A stretch of DNA of 64,000 bases from Geomobilibacter sp964432205 (GTDB lineage: Bacteria; Desulfobacterota; Desulfuromonadia; Geobacterales; DSM-12255), in the NCBI GenBank assembly GCA_964432205.1, contig CAYSMK010000008.1, positions 109,959 through 173,958 of the forward strand. Reading direction: 5' to 3'. Made by a program: the position numbers and the translations under genes. Within the stretch, counting starts at the first letter, position 1, and each line of letters opens with the position of its first letter. The notes under the pieces were generated by a model. The model had not been told where the DNA came from and searched no databases. It saw nothing but the letters and a program-made list of their open reading frames with translations. Positions 26,113 through 33,541 of the stretch are shown here, in pieces.

Positions 26113-26994
26113 TCAATGGAGATACCTCCTTATTGCCGCCTCAAATCCCTCCGGCTCAAAACCGAATGTCTTTTGCCATTCGCCACTACACACATTCCCC
26201 TCCGTCAACATGGTCAGTTGGTCCATGGTCAGCGGAAAAAACGGAAACCGCTGGAGCAGCGGCACCACCAGTTTCATGAGGCAAAGGGGATTCGGCACCT
26301 TCAATACTCGCGCTTTGCCCAGGACCCGCCCGATGGTGTCCAGCAGTTCATTGTAGGAAAGGCGGTCTGACCCGCAGAGCTCAAAGGTCTGGCCGATGGT
26401 TTCCGGCATTTCCAGGGCAAGGACAAAGCAGCGTGCAACGTCGTCGGCGCTGATGGGCTGAAGCTGGTACTGGCCGTCGCCGATTACCAGCACGGCCGGG
26501 TAAGACCTGATGTATCCCGCCAGCATGTTCACGAAAGCATCATTGGGACCGAAAATGAGGGATGGCCGAAAGATGGTGAAATCGAGTCCGGAGGCACGCA
26601 CCAGTTCTTCTGCCTGATATTTTGTCTGATGGTAGCGTGAGACGGCGCCAGGGCGCGTTCCCAGTGCCGACATCTGAAGATACCGCTTAACCCCGGACGT
26701 GTTGGCTGCCCCCACCATGGCCCTTGTCGCCTCGATGTGCAGGCGGTCAAAGGTTATCCCCCGACCAGGAAACTCGCGGATGATCCCTACCAGATTGACA
26801 ACCGCATCGCACCCCTGCAACGCCTCGACGTAACTTTCGGGCCGGGTCGCATCCCCGGCAATCATTTCTACCCCTGCCAGGTGTGAAGTCTGCCGCTGGT
26901 GAGTCAGCAGCCTCAGCTGGTGGCCACGCCCCAGGAGTTCCGCACACAGATGGCCCCCCACAAATCCGGTTGCGCCACTGGCAAAAATCTTCAT
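26113..26994 (-). CDS. Atypical SDR, complex I NDUFA9-like
   Basis: The 293-residue product has the Rossmann motif GATGFVGGH (8-16) and reads through like the NAD(P)-binding NDUFA9/NmrA-type extended SDRs: VVNLVGI, MSALG and YHQTKYQAEELV in place of the classical catalytic YxxxK. The C-terminus (FFPLTMDQLTMLTEGN) is typical of the NDUFA9-like subgroup. Probable role is nucleotide-sugar or quinone-linked redox; the substrate is unknown. Confidence 0.85.
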   Translation of the reverse strand: MKIFASGATGFVGGHLCAELLGRGHQLRLLTHQRQTSHLAGVEMIAGDATRPESYVEALQGCDAVVNLVGIIREFPGRGITFDRLHIEATRAMVGAANTSGVKRYLQMSALGTRPGAVSRYHQTKYQAEELVRASGLDFTIFRPSLIFGPNDAFVNMLAGYIRSYPAVLVIGDGQYQLQPISADDVARCFVLALEMPETIGQTFELCGSDRLSYNELLDTIGRVLGKARVLKVPNPLCLMKLVVPLLQRFPFFPLTMDQLTMLTEGNVCSGEWQKTFGFEPEGFEAAIRRYLH

Positions 26995-27000
26995 ACGCGG

Positions 27001-27339
27001 CCTCCTTCCTGAATCAGGTGATCATTGTCATCCCATGATATTTTAACGCACCTGCCGGTCAAAGCTACCCGGTTCAGATCGCAAACAGTGAGAGGTGTTC
27101 AAAATCAAGAAACCGGCCAGCAGAGATAACAGTCTAAATTGCAACAGTTTTTATTGTTTTATCTTGTTACTCTGTTCACCTCTTTACCAGCGCCGCACAT
27201 CGAAGAAAGCTTTTCGACAAAGTGCATTCACCGGATTTGCCCTTCAATATCAGCACATTACAAGCTATTACCGGACCATGGCACAGCTGGTACCGTTCTT
27301 GTAATACAGAAAGTCAAAATATCACGAAAGGGGCACACA
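27001..27339. other. 339-bp intergenic region before the cytochrome gene
   Basis: No convincing gene lies here; short open frames lack ribosome sites. The left part carries an imperfect hairpin (CCGGT, seven bases, ACCCGG near 27055-27072), and the middle (27128-27180) is A+T-rich. I compared it with c-di-GMP/cGAMP (GEMM) aptamers and could not complete the fold. A weak -24/-12-like site is listed separately. Confidence 0.4.
27288..27303 (+). promoter_or_regulatory. Weak sigma-54-like site before the cytochrome gene
   Basis: The plus strand reads TGGTACCGTTCTTGTA, which matches TGGYAC and the N4 spacing, but the -12 element is TTGT instead of TTGC. A start near 27315 would leave a 25-base leader holding AAAGGGG. 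The missing GC lowers confidence. Confidence 0.3.
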
Positions 27340-27918
27340 ATGACAATTACACGCGCGATTCTGGCTGCCGGTCGCTTCACAGCTGCCATCCTGTGCACCC
27401 TGACCTGTTTGGCCGAAATCGGTACCGTCCACGCCGAGGACGGAAGCTGCACCTACAGCACCCAGTTGGCGCTTCCGGGACAACGGGACATCTATTCTGC
27501 CCAGATCCGAAGAATTAAAGACGCCGTCATCTCGGCGTACGGCGAAATGAAGTCGGAAAGCATAACGTTCATGTTCAAAGGCGAACGGATCGAACTCGAT
27601 CCGATTTCTTTTGACTGCATCACCTGCCATGACGGAGTCAGCGCTCCATTGCATGATATCCGTTTCAAGAACGACACCGGTCGGACCGGCAACATACAAA
27701 TGGTCATGGGCCCCCATCCGATCGGCATGCACTACGGCAGCGCATCCTATGCAAAACCCGGCAGTCTGCGGGACCAGGGCTCCCTCAACGACGACATGGT
27801 GTTGGTAAACGGACGCGTCGGCTGCCTGAGCTGCCATAATCCGCTGAACCCCGAAAAAAAGCGCCTGATTGTTGGATTGGATCATAGTCAACTCTGCCTG
27901 ACCTGCCACATAAGATAG
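27340..27918 (+). CDS. Exported triheme c-type cytochrome
   Basis: The 192-residue product has a signal peptide (cleavage probable near VHAED) and three CxxCH heme sites: CITCH (93-97), CLSCH (about 166-170) and CLTCH (about 187-191). Additional His residues (HDI, GPHPIGMHYG) could be distal ligands. It would be a periplasmic or outer-surface electron carrier. AAAGGGG six bases before the ATG sets the start; the frame extends upstream to 27139 without support. The next gene follows after 30 bases. Confidence 0.9.
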   Translation: MTITRAILAAGRFTAAILCTLTCLAEIGTVHAEDGSCTYSTQLALPGQRDIYSAQIRRIKDAVISAYGEMKSESITFMFKGERIELDPISFDCITCHDGVSAPLHDIRFKNDTGRTGNIQMVMGPHPIGMHYGSASYAKPGSLRDQGSLNDDMVLVNGRVGCLSCHNPLNPEKKRLIVGLDHSQLCLTCHIR

Positions 27919-27948
27919 GTCAGATGCCATAGGATAGGAGGAACCGCC

Positions 27949-28419
27949 ATGGGATATCGATGCCGAATGCATGAAGACAAAGCCGGAGAGTGTGACTTCA
28001 GACTGATCGAAATGGTCATGACGAAAAAGAGCGCCATGCAGTCAATGCCGGTGAAAGTCGTCATTACCATCGACAATCATGCTGAAACACTTCGCTACGT
28101 ACAGACCAACATGACCGATTTTGTTACCAACTGTGTCAGGGTGGAAGCCATGGAAGCAAATTCACGCAAAAAAGTAGAAGAGAGCGCCCGCCTTTTCGAA
28201 CAGCACCTGGAGCCGTTTTTCACCGTGGTGGCAGCCACGACCCAGAAAAACGTTCTGGACAAGCTGTCCAGCGCCCTGAAAAAGGCGCTCATCCTGATGG
28301 CGATGGAGAAATACCACTGCAACAAGGAATCGATATGCAAGGCTCTGGGCCTGACCCGGGAAAAACTGGAGAGCGAGATAGTCCTATGCGGTCTCAGCCC
28401 GGAAAAACGGGCAGTCTGA
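27949..28419 (+). CDS. Fis-like helix-turn-helix protein of unknown role
   Basis: The 156-residue product is not recognised over its first 110 residues. The C-terminus (about 118-150) reads ALILMAMEKYHCNKESICKA followed by LGLTREKLESEI, which resembles the Fis-family HTH found at the end of NtrC-type regulators. There is no AAA+ or receiver domain. AGGAGG seven bases before the ATG is a strong ribosome site. It follows the cytochrome gene on the same strand and is closed by two terminators. Confidence 0.65.
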   Translation: MGYRCRMHEDKAGECDFRLIEMVMTKKSAMQSMPVKVVITIDNHAETLRYVQTNMTDFVTNCVRVEAMEANSRKKVEESARLFEQHLEPFFTVVAATTQKNVLDKLSSALKKALILMAMEKYHCNKESICKALGLTREKLESEIVLCGLSPEKRAV

Positions 28420-28423
28420 CCAG

Positions 28424-28456
28424 GCGGCGAGGAGACGCTCCCCTCGCCGCATTTTT
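28424..28456 (+). terminator. Intrinsic terminator after the HTH gene
   Basis: GCGGCGAGG (28424-28432) pairs with CCTCGCCGC (28442-28450), followed by ATTTTTC. The stem is 9 bp and fully paired. Confidence 0.9.
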
Positions 28457-28471
28457 CTCGCAGACAAACAG

Positions 28472-28509
28472 GGGCCTGCCGCAGAGAGATACTCGGCAGG
28501 CCCTTCTTG
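28472..28509 (+). terminator. Second terminator-like hairpin
   Basis: GGGCCTGCCG (28472-28481) pairs with CGGCAGGCCC (28494-28503), a perfect 10-bp stem, followed by TTCTTG. It backs up the terminator just before it. A partial FliA-like -10 (GCCGATTA at 28534) lies after it, but the -35 spacing is two bases short. Confidence 0.7.
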
Positions 28510-28612
28510 ATGCCTCCAAACATGCATTCTGATGCCGATTAATTTGTATTCCGTAGCATGATACGATACACTTCATCAAAAATTTGAAACGTATCTTGCC
28601 ATTCCCTCTCCT

Positions 28613-30736
28613 ATGCTAAAATCTATGACCCTCACTATCAGAAAAAAGCTGATACTGGCCGTTGTTTTTTTCATTGCCCTTCTTTCATGTTCGGGGCTCA
28701 CGGTGCTCACCGTGCAGTCACGGCTCAATCACCAACTCAAGACTGTCAGCATCCAGGGTGAAAAACTCGCTCTCATTTCCGATCTGCAGTTGGCGGTCGA
28801 AGAGGCGATAATGCCCGGTAATGACTACATCATCACGGGCAAGGCCTCATATCGCAACGATTTTGCAGCTCAAGACAAAATCGTGCAGCAGCTCTACCAA
28901 TCCATCAGCGAATTCGGCCACTTCACCGGGACTGAAGCAGATCAAATCCGGAACACCCAAAACCAGTACCAAAACCTGAAAAAGCTCAGTGACCGGATCT
29001 TTGCCAAGAGCCATCGCGACCCCGAACAGACGGTCCTGATGGAGGATATGGACTATAACTATGCAGCCCCGCTCCTCTTAGAACTAGGCACCGTGAGGGA
29101 GCAGATCCGTCGTTCATTCGATTCGGCCCAGAACGAGGCAGAGCAACTGGTTATTTTCTCGCGAAAAGTGTTGATCGGCGTATTTCTCTCCGCAGTGCTA
29201 CTCATGGCACTGGCTGGTCGCTATGTCGGCAGCTCGATTACTGCACCTCTGTGTCAGGTGAATACCAGCCTGGCCGAAATTGCCGACGGCCGAGGGAACC
29301 TCACGACCAGGCTTCCGGTAAGAACGAACGACGAAATTGGCACGTTAAGTACCCGTTTCAACCAGTTCAGTGACCATCTGCAGGAGATGGTAGGTGACGT
29401 TTCCAAGGTGGAACAGGAGCTCTCAAACAAAGCACACGCAATCCACCAGTCATCAGGTCTCATCTTGCGAGTAGCACGCGGCCAGCTTGAATCTCTCGAA
29501 TCGGCTTACTCGACAACAGAGGAACTCAATGCCGCAATCAGGGTAATCGCTCAGGATACGGACAAGCTGAACAAGAGTGCCGCCAGCGTCTCCTCTTCTT
29601 CGCTGGAGCTCTCCTCATCGCTGGATGAGGTTGCAGAAAAGACCGAACGCCTGGAAAGCTCTTCCGATCAGACCCTGTCAGCTGTTAACGAGATCGTCAT
29701 GACGTTCAAACAGATTGCCGATAACGTTACACTTTTATCTACCAAGGCAGGCGAGGTCGCATCTTCGGCAGAACAGATCAACTCTGTCGCACAGGAGATC
29801 AGTTCGCATTCAAAGGAACAAGCAGCCGTTGCCAAGGAGGTCAAACAGGATGCCCAGAACTTCGGACTGACCGCCATCAGCAAGACCAAGCAGAAAATGG
29901 CCATGATTCGGAATGAAGTCAGCACAACCAGCAACGTAATGAATCAACTGGGCATCGCAACCGGCGAGATCGGTAGAATCGTCAGCCTGATCACGGAGAT
30001 AACCGACAAAACAGACCTACTGGCACTGAACGCCAGTATACTGGCAGCCCAGTCGGGCGTGCACGGAAAGGGCTTTACTGTCGTGGCTGAAGAGGTAAAA
30101 GATCTGGCGCTGCAAGCTGCTGCTTCAACCAAAGAGATCGACACCGTGGTCAGTCAGATCCGACAATGGACCGCACATGCCATTACAGCTGCCACCAACA
30201 GCGTGAAGGAAGTGGATGAAGGGGTCTCTCTTTCCCATGAGGCCGAAACGGCTTTGTTGACTATTGTCAGCAAGACGGATCTCTCCCTCGAACATGCCGT
30301 GCAGATAGCCAACGCTGCCGAAGAGCAAACGAAGAGCATCGGCCTGGTCAGTTCAGCAATGCAGGATATAAGCTACATGGTGCAACTGATCGATCGGGCG
30401 ACCACACAACAGCAGATATCATCGGAACATATCCTGCAAGCCACTGAAGAAGTACGGAACATTATCCATGCAACCAAGCTTTCGGCTGTTTCCCAATCCT
30501 CGGAAACCCAGCGCATAACGGCAATGATTGTGGAAATGTCGGACATGATTCAGATGATCGCCAAGGCGACGGCCGAACAGCAAAAAGCATCGCAAGAGAT
30601 CGTCAAGACCTTTCAAGCCATACACGGCTCAGCCGTAAACACCACCGATCTCGTCAACCAGCTCACCTCAAGTGCCAGAACACTGCAAACACAGGCAGAC
30701 AAACTTCACGAACACATCAACGAATTCATAATTTAA
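28613..30736 (+). CDS. Methyl-accepting chemotaxis protein
   Basis: The 707-residue product has a transmembrane helix (about 12-34), a periplasmic helical sensor (about 35-180), a second transmembrane helix (about 183-205), a HAMP domain (to about 260) and a long MCP signalling coiled coil. The hairpin tip reads DLLALNASILAAQSG followed by HGKGFTVVAEEVKDLA, a divergent but recognisable version of the consensus. No good Shine-Dalgarno precedes the ATG at 28613 or the next ATG (28625), so the exact start is uncertain. It is monocistronic, with no che genes adjacent. Confidence 0.9.
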   Translation: MLKSMTLTIRKKLILAVVFFIALLSCSGLTVLTVQSRLNHQLKTVSIQGEKLALISDLQLAVEEAIMPGNDYIITGKASYRNDFAAQDKIVQQLYQSISEFGHFTGTEADQIRNTQNQYQNLKKLSDRIFAKSHRDPEQTVLMEDMDYNYAAPLLLELGTVREQIRRSFDSAQNEAEQLVIFSRKVLIGVFLSAVLLMALAGRYVGSSITAPLCQVNTSLAEIADGRGNLTTRLPVRTNDEIGTLSTRFNQFSDHLQEMVGDVSKVEQELSNKAHAIHQSSGLILRVARGQLESLESAYSTTEELNAAIRVIAQDTDKLNKSAASVSSSSLELSSSLDEVAEKTERLESSSDQTLSAVNEIVMTFKQIADNVTLLSTKAGEVASSAEQINSVAQEISSHSKEQAAVAKEVKQDAQNFGLTAISKTKQKMAMIRNEVSTTSNVMNQLGIATGEIGRIVSLITEITDKTDLLALNASILAAQSGVHGKGFTVVAEEVKDLALQAAASTKEIDTVVSQIRQWTAHAITAATNSVKEVDEGVSLSHEAETALLTIVSKTDLSLEHAVQIANAAEEQTKSIGLVSSAMQDISYMVQLIDRATTQQQISSEHILQATEEVRNIIHATKLSAVSQSSETQRITAMIVEMSDMIQMIAKATAEQQKASQEIVKTFQAIHGSAVNTTDLVNQLTSSARTLQTQADKLHEHINEFII

Positions 30737-30865
30737 TTTTTTATCATGAAGCCCACGACGGAGCTTTTTGGGGCTCGACCTTACGGACGAATCCACGGAT
30801 ATTCACACGGATTGCCGCCATCGGGGCGTTAAAAGCACCCTTTCCTGACGGAAACAATAACGATT

Positions 30866-30885
30866 ATCGAGCAGTATTGCTCGAT
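30866..30885. promoter_or_regulatory. Operator-like palindrome upstream of the signalling operon
   Basis: ATCGAGCA and TGCTCGAT form a perfect 8-bp inverted repeat around GTAT. It lies 18 bases before a candidate -35 element, a position suited to an activator or repressor. There is no run of T, so it is unlikely to be a terminator. Confidence 0.45.
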
Positions 30886-30902
30886 TTCCACGAAATTCAC
30901 CG

Positions 30903-30930
30903 TTGTCATTCCTGCTGAATCCGGTACTAT
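30903..30930 (+). promoter_or_regulatory. Candidate sigma-70 promoter for the HDOD-GGDEF-PilZ unit
   Basis: TTGTCA, a 16-base spacer and TACTAT match the -35 and -10 consensus in five and four of six positions. Transcription would begin near 30937, 28 bases before the start of the small first gene. Confidence 0.45.
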
Positions 30931-30964
30931 TGACATCAATGTACCTCGCCGCATGGAGAGAGCG

Positions 30965-31300
30965 ATGCAAAATATTCCCATTTTTCAGTCCCAACCGGGA
31001 ATGATCCTCGCCAAGGATGTGGTCCGGCCGGATAATCCGAATGGGCCGCCCCTGTGCGGCAAGGGAGTGGAACTGACCGCCCCGCTCATCATGCGGTTGC
31101 AGAATATGGGAGTGCAAAGCCTTATCGTTGAAGGCCACCCCCTATGGCTGGAGGGGGACAAGACCCGGGAGGAGCTCCTGGCAGACCTCGACCATCGCTT
31201 CCGCAGAGTAGCCGACCACCCGCGGATGCAAGTGATCAAGGCTGTCTACCGTGACTGCATCATCAAGTCCATGGAGGGATCGGCGCAGGATGACAGATAG
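30965..31300 (+). CDS. Small conserved protein in front of an HDOD gene
   Basis: The 111-residue product is not assigned to a family with certainty. Its core (FQSQPGMILAKDVVRPDNPN and the later LIMRLQNMGVQSLIVEG) resembles the short beta-rich domain that precedes HD-GYP or HDOD domains in other signalling proteins. A GGAGAG before the 30965 ATG favours it over the ATG at 30953. It overlaps the following HDOD start by 11 bases, so the two products may form a split version of such a two-domain protein. Confidence 0.6.
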   Translation: MQNIPIFQSQPGMILAKDVVRPDNPNGPPLCGKGVELTAPLIMRLQNMGVQSLIVEGHPLWLEGDKTREELLADLDHRFRRVADHPRMQVIKAVYRDCIIKSMEGSAQDDR

Positions 31301-32144
31301 GCGCTCCGAAATTCTGGCAGTCATCAAGGACACCAGGTCACTGCCCACCATCCCGGCGATCATCGGTAAATTGAACGCAATGTCGGTGAGCGACAAGGCC
31401 TCGATCCAGGAAATGGCGCGGATGGTCTCCTCCGACCAGGTGCTGTCGGCCCGGGTCCTGAGACTGGCGAACTCGCCGTCGTACGGTTTCTACCGGGTAT
31501 CCACCATCTCCAACGCCATGATCCTTCTGGGGGTGGATGTAGTAAAGAGCCTTGCCCTCAGCTCTTCGATCTTCGAGATCATGGAGAAGAGCGTGCTCGG
31601 CCTCTGGGAACACTCCCTTGGGGCAGGGGTGGCAGCAAACATTATCGCCAAAAGGCTCCGGCTCCCCGATTGCGAAGAAATTGCCACCGCCGCTCTCCTC
31701 CACGACATCGGCAAGGTGATAATGAAGATAAAGTTCCCCGAAGAGTACCAGCAGCTTCAAGGCTCAATAAAGGACGACGGGTACTATTTCCAGGAAGCCG
31801 AGTTGGAACTGTTCGGCATAGACCACGCCGAGGTCGGGGGGTGGCTGGCCAAGTACTGGTTCCTGCCGGACAAACTGATCGAGCCGATAGCCTGCCATCA
31901 CGATATAGAAAAGGCCGGCAGTCACCAGGTCAAGGCAAGCGTCGTCCATCTGGCGGATATCCTCATCAAGGCAAGCGGCTTCGGCTTCAGCGGTGATGAT
32001 TTTGTCCCCCCGCTCAGCGAACTGGCCTGGCAACGGCTCAACCTGAACGATGTCATCCTCAGGGACATCATCGAGGAACTGGAAGACAAAATGGTGGATG
32101 TGAAAAACTTCACCTTGGAACTGCAATCGGCCGATGCGCTCTAA
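31290..32144 (+). CDS. HDOD-domain signalling protein
   Basis: The 284-residue product is a single HDOD domain with the helical core (SLPTIPAIIGKLNAMS, VLSARVLRLANSPSYG) and the HD-like motif ALLHDIGKVIM. The later DHAEVGGWLAKYW and CHHD segments are also typical. HDOD proteins usually lack the full phosphodiesterase metal site and act as regulators. An alternative upstream start (31251) lacks support. It overlaps genes on both sides, indicating one operon with the receiver-GGDEF gene. Confidence 0.9.
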   Translation: MTDRRSEILAVIKDTRSLPTIPAIIGKLNAMSVSDKASIQEMARMVSSDQVLSARVLRLANSPSYGFYRVSTISNAMILLGVDVVKSLALSSSIFEIMEKSVLGLWEHSLGAGVAANIIAKRLRLPDCEEIATAALLHDIGKVIMKIKFPEEYQQLQGSIKDDGYYFQEAELELFGIDHAEVGGWLAKYWFLPDKLIEPIACHHDIEKAGSHQVKASVVHLADILIKASGFGFSGDDFVPPLSELAWQRLNLNDVILRDIIEELEDKMVDVKNFTLELQSADAL

Positions 32145-33054
32145 CCTCCGAATAACCCTCATTTCCAGTGACCAGCAACTTGCCGCCCATCTCCAACTCC
32201 GGCTGCAGAGCAAAGATTATCAGGTCATTCTTCTCTCCAGCTTTACCAATGTAATCGGCATGATTTACTCCGATCCGCCGGACCTGATCATCCTCGACCT
32301 TTCCTCGTCCTCGCTCGATGAGGGCGACAAGATCGTCAGAACCATCAGGGGGGACAGCTTTTTCAGCACTATCCCGATCATCGGCATCCTGACCGAGACG
32401 TCCACAGAGGAAATGGATTGGAGTGCCACACCACTGGATGATTTTATCACCCTGCCGATCAAGTATCCCGAACTCTTCAGCCGCATTCCGCTCGCCATGG
32501 GACGCATCGAGCGGATCTTCGACAACAACCCCCTGACCAGGCTTCCGGGCAACGCCTCTATTCAGCGGGCAGTGGAAGCGGTCATGGGAACACCGATGGC
32601 GGTCTGCTACATCGACATCAACAATTTCAAACCGTACAACGACGTGTATGGCTTTTCCCATGGCGACGAAGTGCTCCGGATGCTGGCCAGAATCATGTTC
32701 AACGCCGTCAAGGAGTCGGGCGGCGGTTTCTGCGGTCACATCGGCGGCGACGATTTCGTGTTCATCGTCCCCACCGAGCAGTCTGAGCCGGTCTGCAAGA
32801 CAATCATCAGCAACTTCGGCCAGATTGCCGACGAACTGTTCGACGACGTGGCCAAGGCTGATGGTTTCTTCGTGGCCTGTGACAGGAAAGGCCAGGAAGA
32901 AAAGATCCCCCTCCTGAGTATCTCCATTGCGGTTGTCCCTACCGATTCACCCCGTATTCTGCACTACGGTAAACTCACCGAAGTGGCGGCCGAACTGAAG
33001 AAGCTGGCCAAGCGCAGCAGCGAAAGCAGTTATGTTATTGACAAACGCAGGTGA
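32134..33054 (+). CDS. Receiver-GGDEF protein with Asp-to-Ser substrate-site change
   Basis: The 306-residue product has an N-terminal receiver-like domain (about 5-120; phospho-acceptor in LIILDLSS, but Leu where Lys is expected in FITLPIK) and a GGDEF domain (about 127-300). The GGDEF signature reads GGDDF. The first metal Asp (YIDINNF) and the guanine-contacting Asn (YNDVYG) are kept, but the residue aligned with PleD Asp344 is Ser (GFSHGDEVL). The same Asp-to-Ser change marks the hybrid (Hypr) GGDEF enzymes that make cyclic AMP-GMP. No inhibitory RxxD site is visible. It could equally be a degenerate, inactive domain. Confidence 0.8.
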   Translation: MRSNLRITLISSDQQLAAHLQLRLQSKDYQVILLSSFTNVIGMIYSDPPDLIILDLSSSSLDEGDKIVRTIRGDSFFSTIPIIGILTETSTEEMDWSATPLDDFITLPIKYPELFSRIPLAMGRIERIFDNNPLTRLPGNASIQRAVEAVMGTPMAVCYIDINNFKPYNDVYGFSHGDEVLRMLARIMFNAVKESGGGFCGHIGGDDFVFIVPTEQSEPVCKTIISNFGQIADELFDDVAKADGFFVACDRKGQEEKIPLLSISIAVVPTDSPRILHYGKLTEVAAELKKLAKRSSESSYVIDKRR

Positions 33055-33133
33055 TTTCCTCTAAAGAATTTAAGAGCGGCGTCGATAACAGAGCCATTAC
33101 CTCGTGCCGCACAAAGCGGAAGGAGCCTTACCG

Positions 33134-33481
33134 GTGAAAAAAAGACAATTTGAACGGGTTGATTGTCGGACGACCGCCCTGATAACCTATCAGGGGCGTG
33201 CCTTCAGGGGCGAGGTGGAAAACCTGAGCCTTAAGGGGCTGTTCGTCAAGACAGACCAGAAGATCGACCTCAACGAAACAGTTCAGGTCACGGTCTCCTT
33301 CAACGGTGATTCCGGTGACCTGTCGTTCGGCATCGACGGCAAGGTGGTTCGGTGCGACGAGCAGGGAATCGGTCTCAGCTTCCAGAAAATCGACACCAAA
33401 TCCCTGGTCCACACCCTCAACGCGGGAAACGACACCTGCCCCCCCCCCGGGACCGACTGCCTCGCCTGCACTGCTGCCTAG
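33134..33481 (+). CDS. PilZ-domain protein
   Basis: The 115-residue product starts at a GTG (33134) with AAGGAG upstream. It resembles a single PilZ domain: an N-terminal KKRQFERVDCR segment and the NLSLKG turn stand where R-x3-R and [DN]xSxxG are expected in c-di-GMP binders, so nucleotide binding is plausible though the arginine pair is imperfect. The C-terminus has three Cys in CPPPGTDCLAC. It closes the HDOD/GGDEF unit and is followed by a strong terminator. Confidence 0.75.
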   Translation: MKKRQFERVDCRTTALITYQGRAFRGEVENLSLKGLFVKTDQKIDLNETVQVTVSFNGDSGDLSFGIDGKVVRCDEQGIGLSFQKIDTKSLVHTLNAGNDTCPPPGTDCLACTAA

Positions 33482-33500
33482 AGGGAAAGAATCTGCCGCC

Positions 33501-33536
33501 AAAAAGGGCTGCGTACGCAGCCCTTTTTTCTTTTTT
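33501..33536. terminator. Strong bidirectional terminator between pilZ-type gene and cobD
   Basis: A perfect palindrome (33501-33526, AAAAAGGGCTGCG and its complement) is followed by T-rich sequence on the plus strand and is preceded by A residues that give T on the minus strand. It can end both the signalling operon and the cobamide operon. Confidence 0.93.
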
Positions 33537-33541
33537 CCAGC

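Noticed and set aside
27001..27339. Possible GEMM (c-di-GMP or cGAMP) riboswitch before the cytochrome gene, suggested by GGTCAAAGCTACCCGG
   Set aside because: Only one short segment is similar; the second conserved half with the GCCGGGT-type element and the closing helix could not be found. A covariance search would settle it.
28517..28541. FliA (sigma-28) promoter before the MCP gene
   Set aside because: GCCGATTA matches the -10 element, but the -35-like CAAA is 13 bases away and not 15; not strong enough to list as a feature.
30737..30860. Terminator after the MCP gene (AGCCC near 30751 with GGGCT near 30772)
   Set aside because: The stem is only five pairs with a long loop and no T run follows; no clear terminator could be supported.
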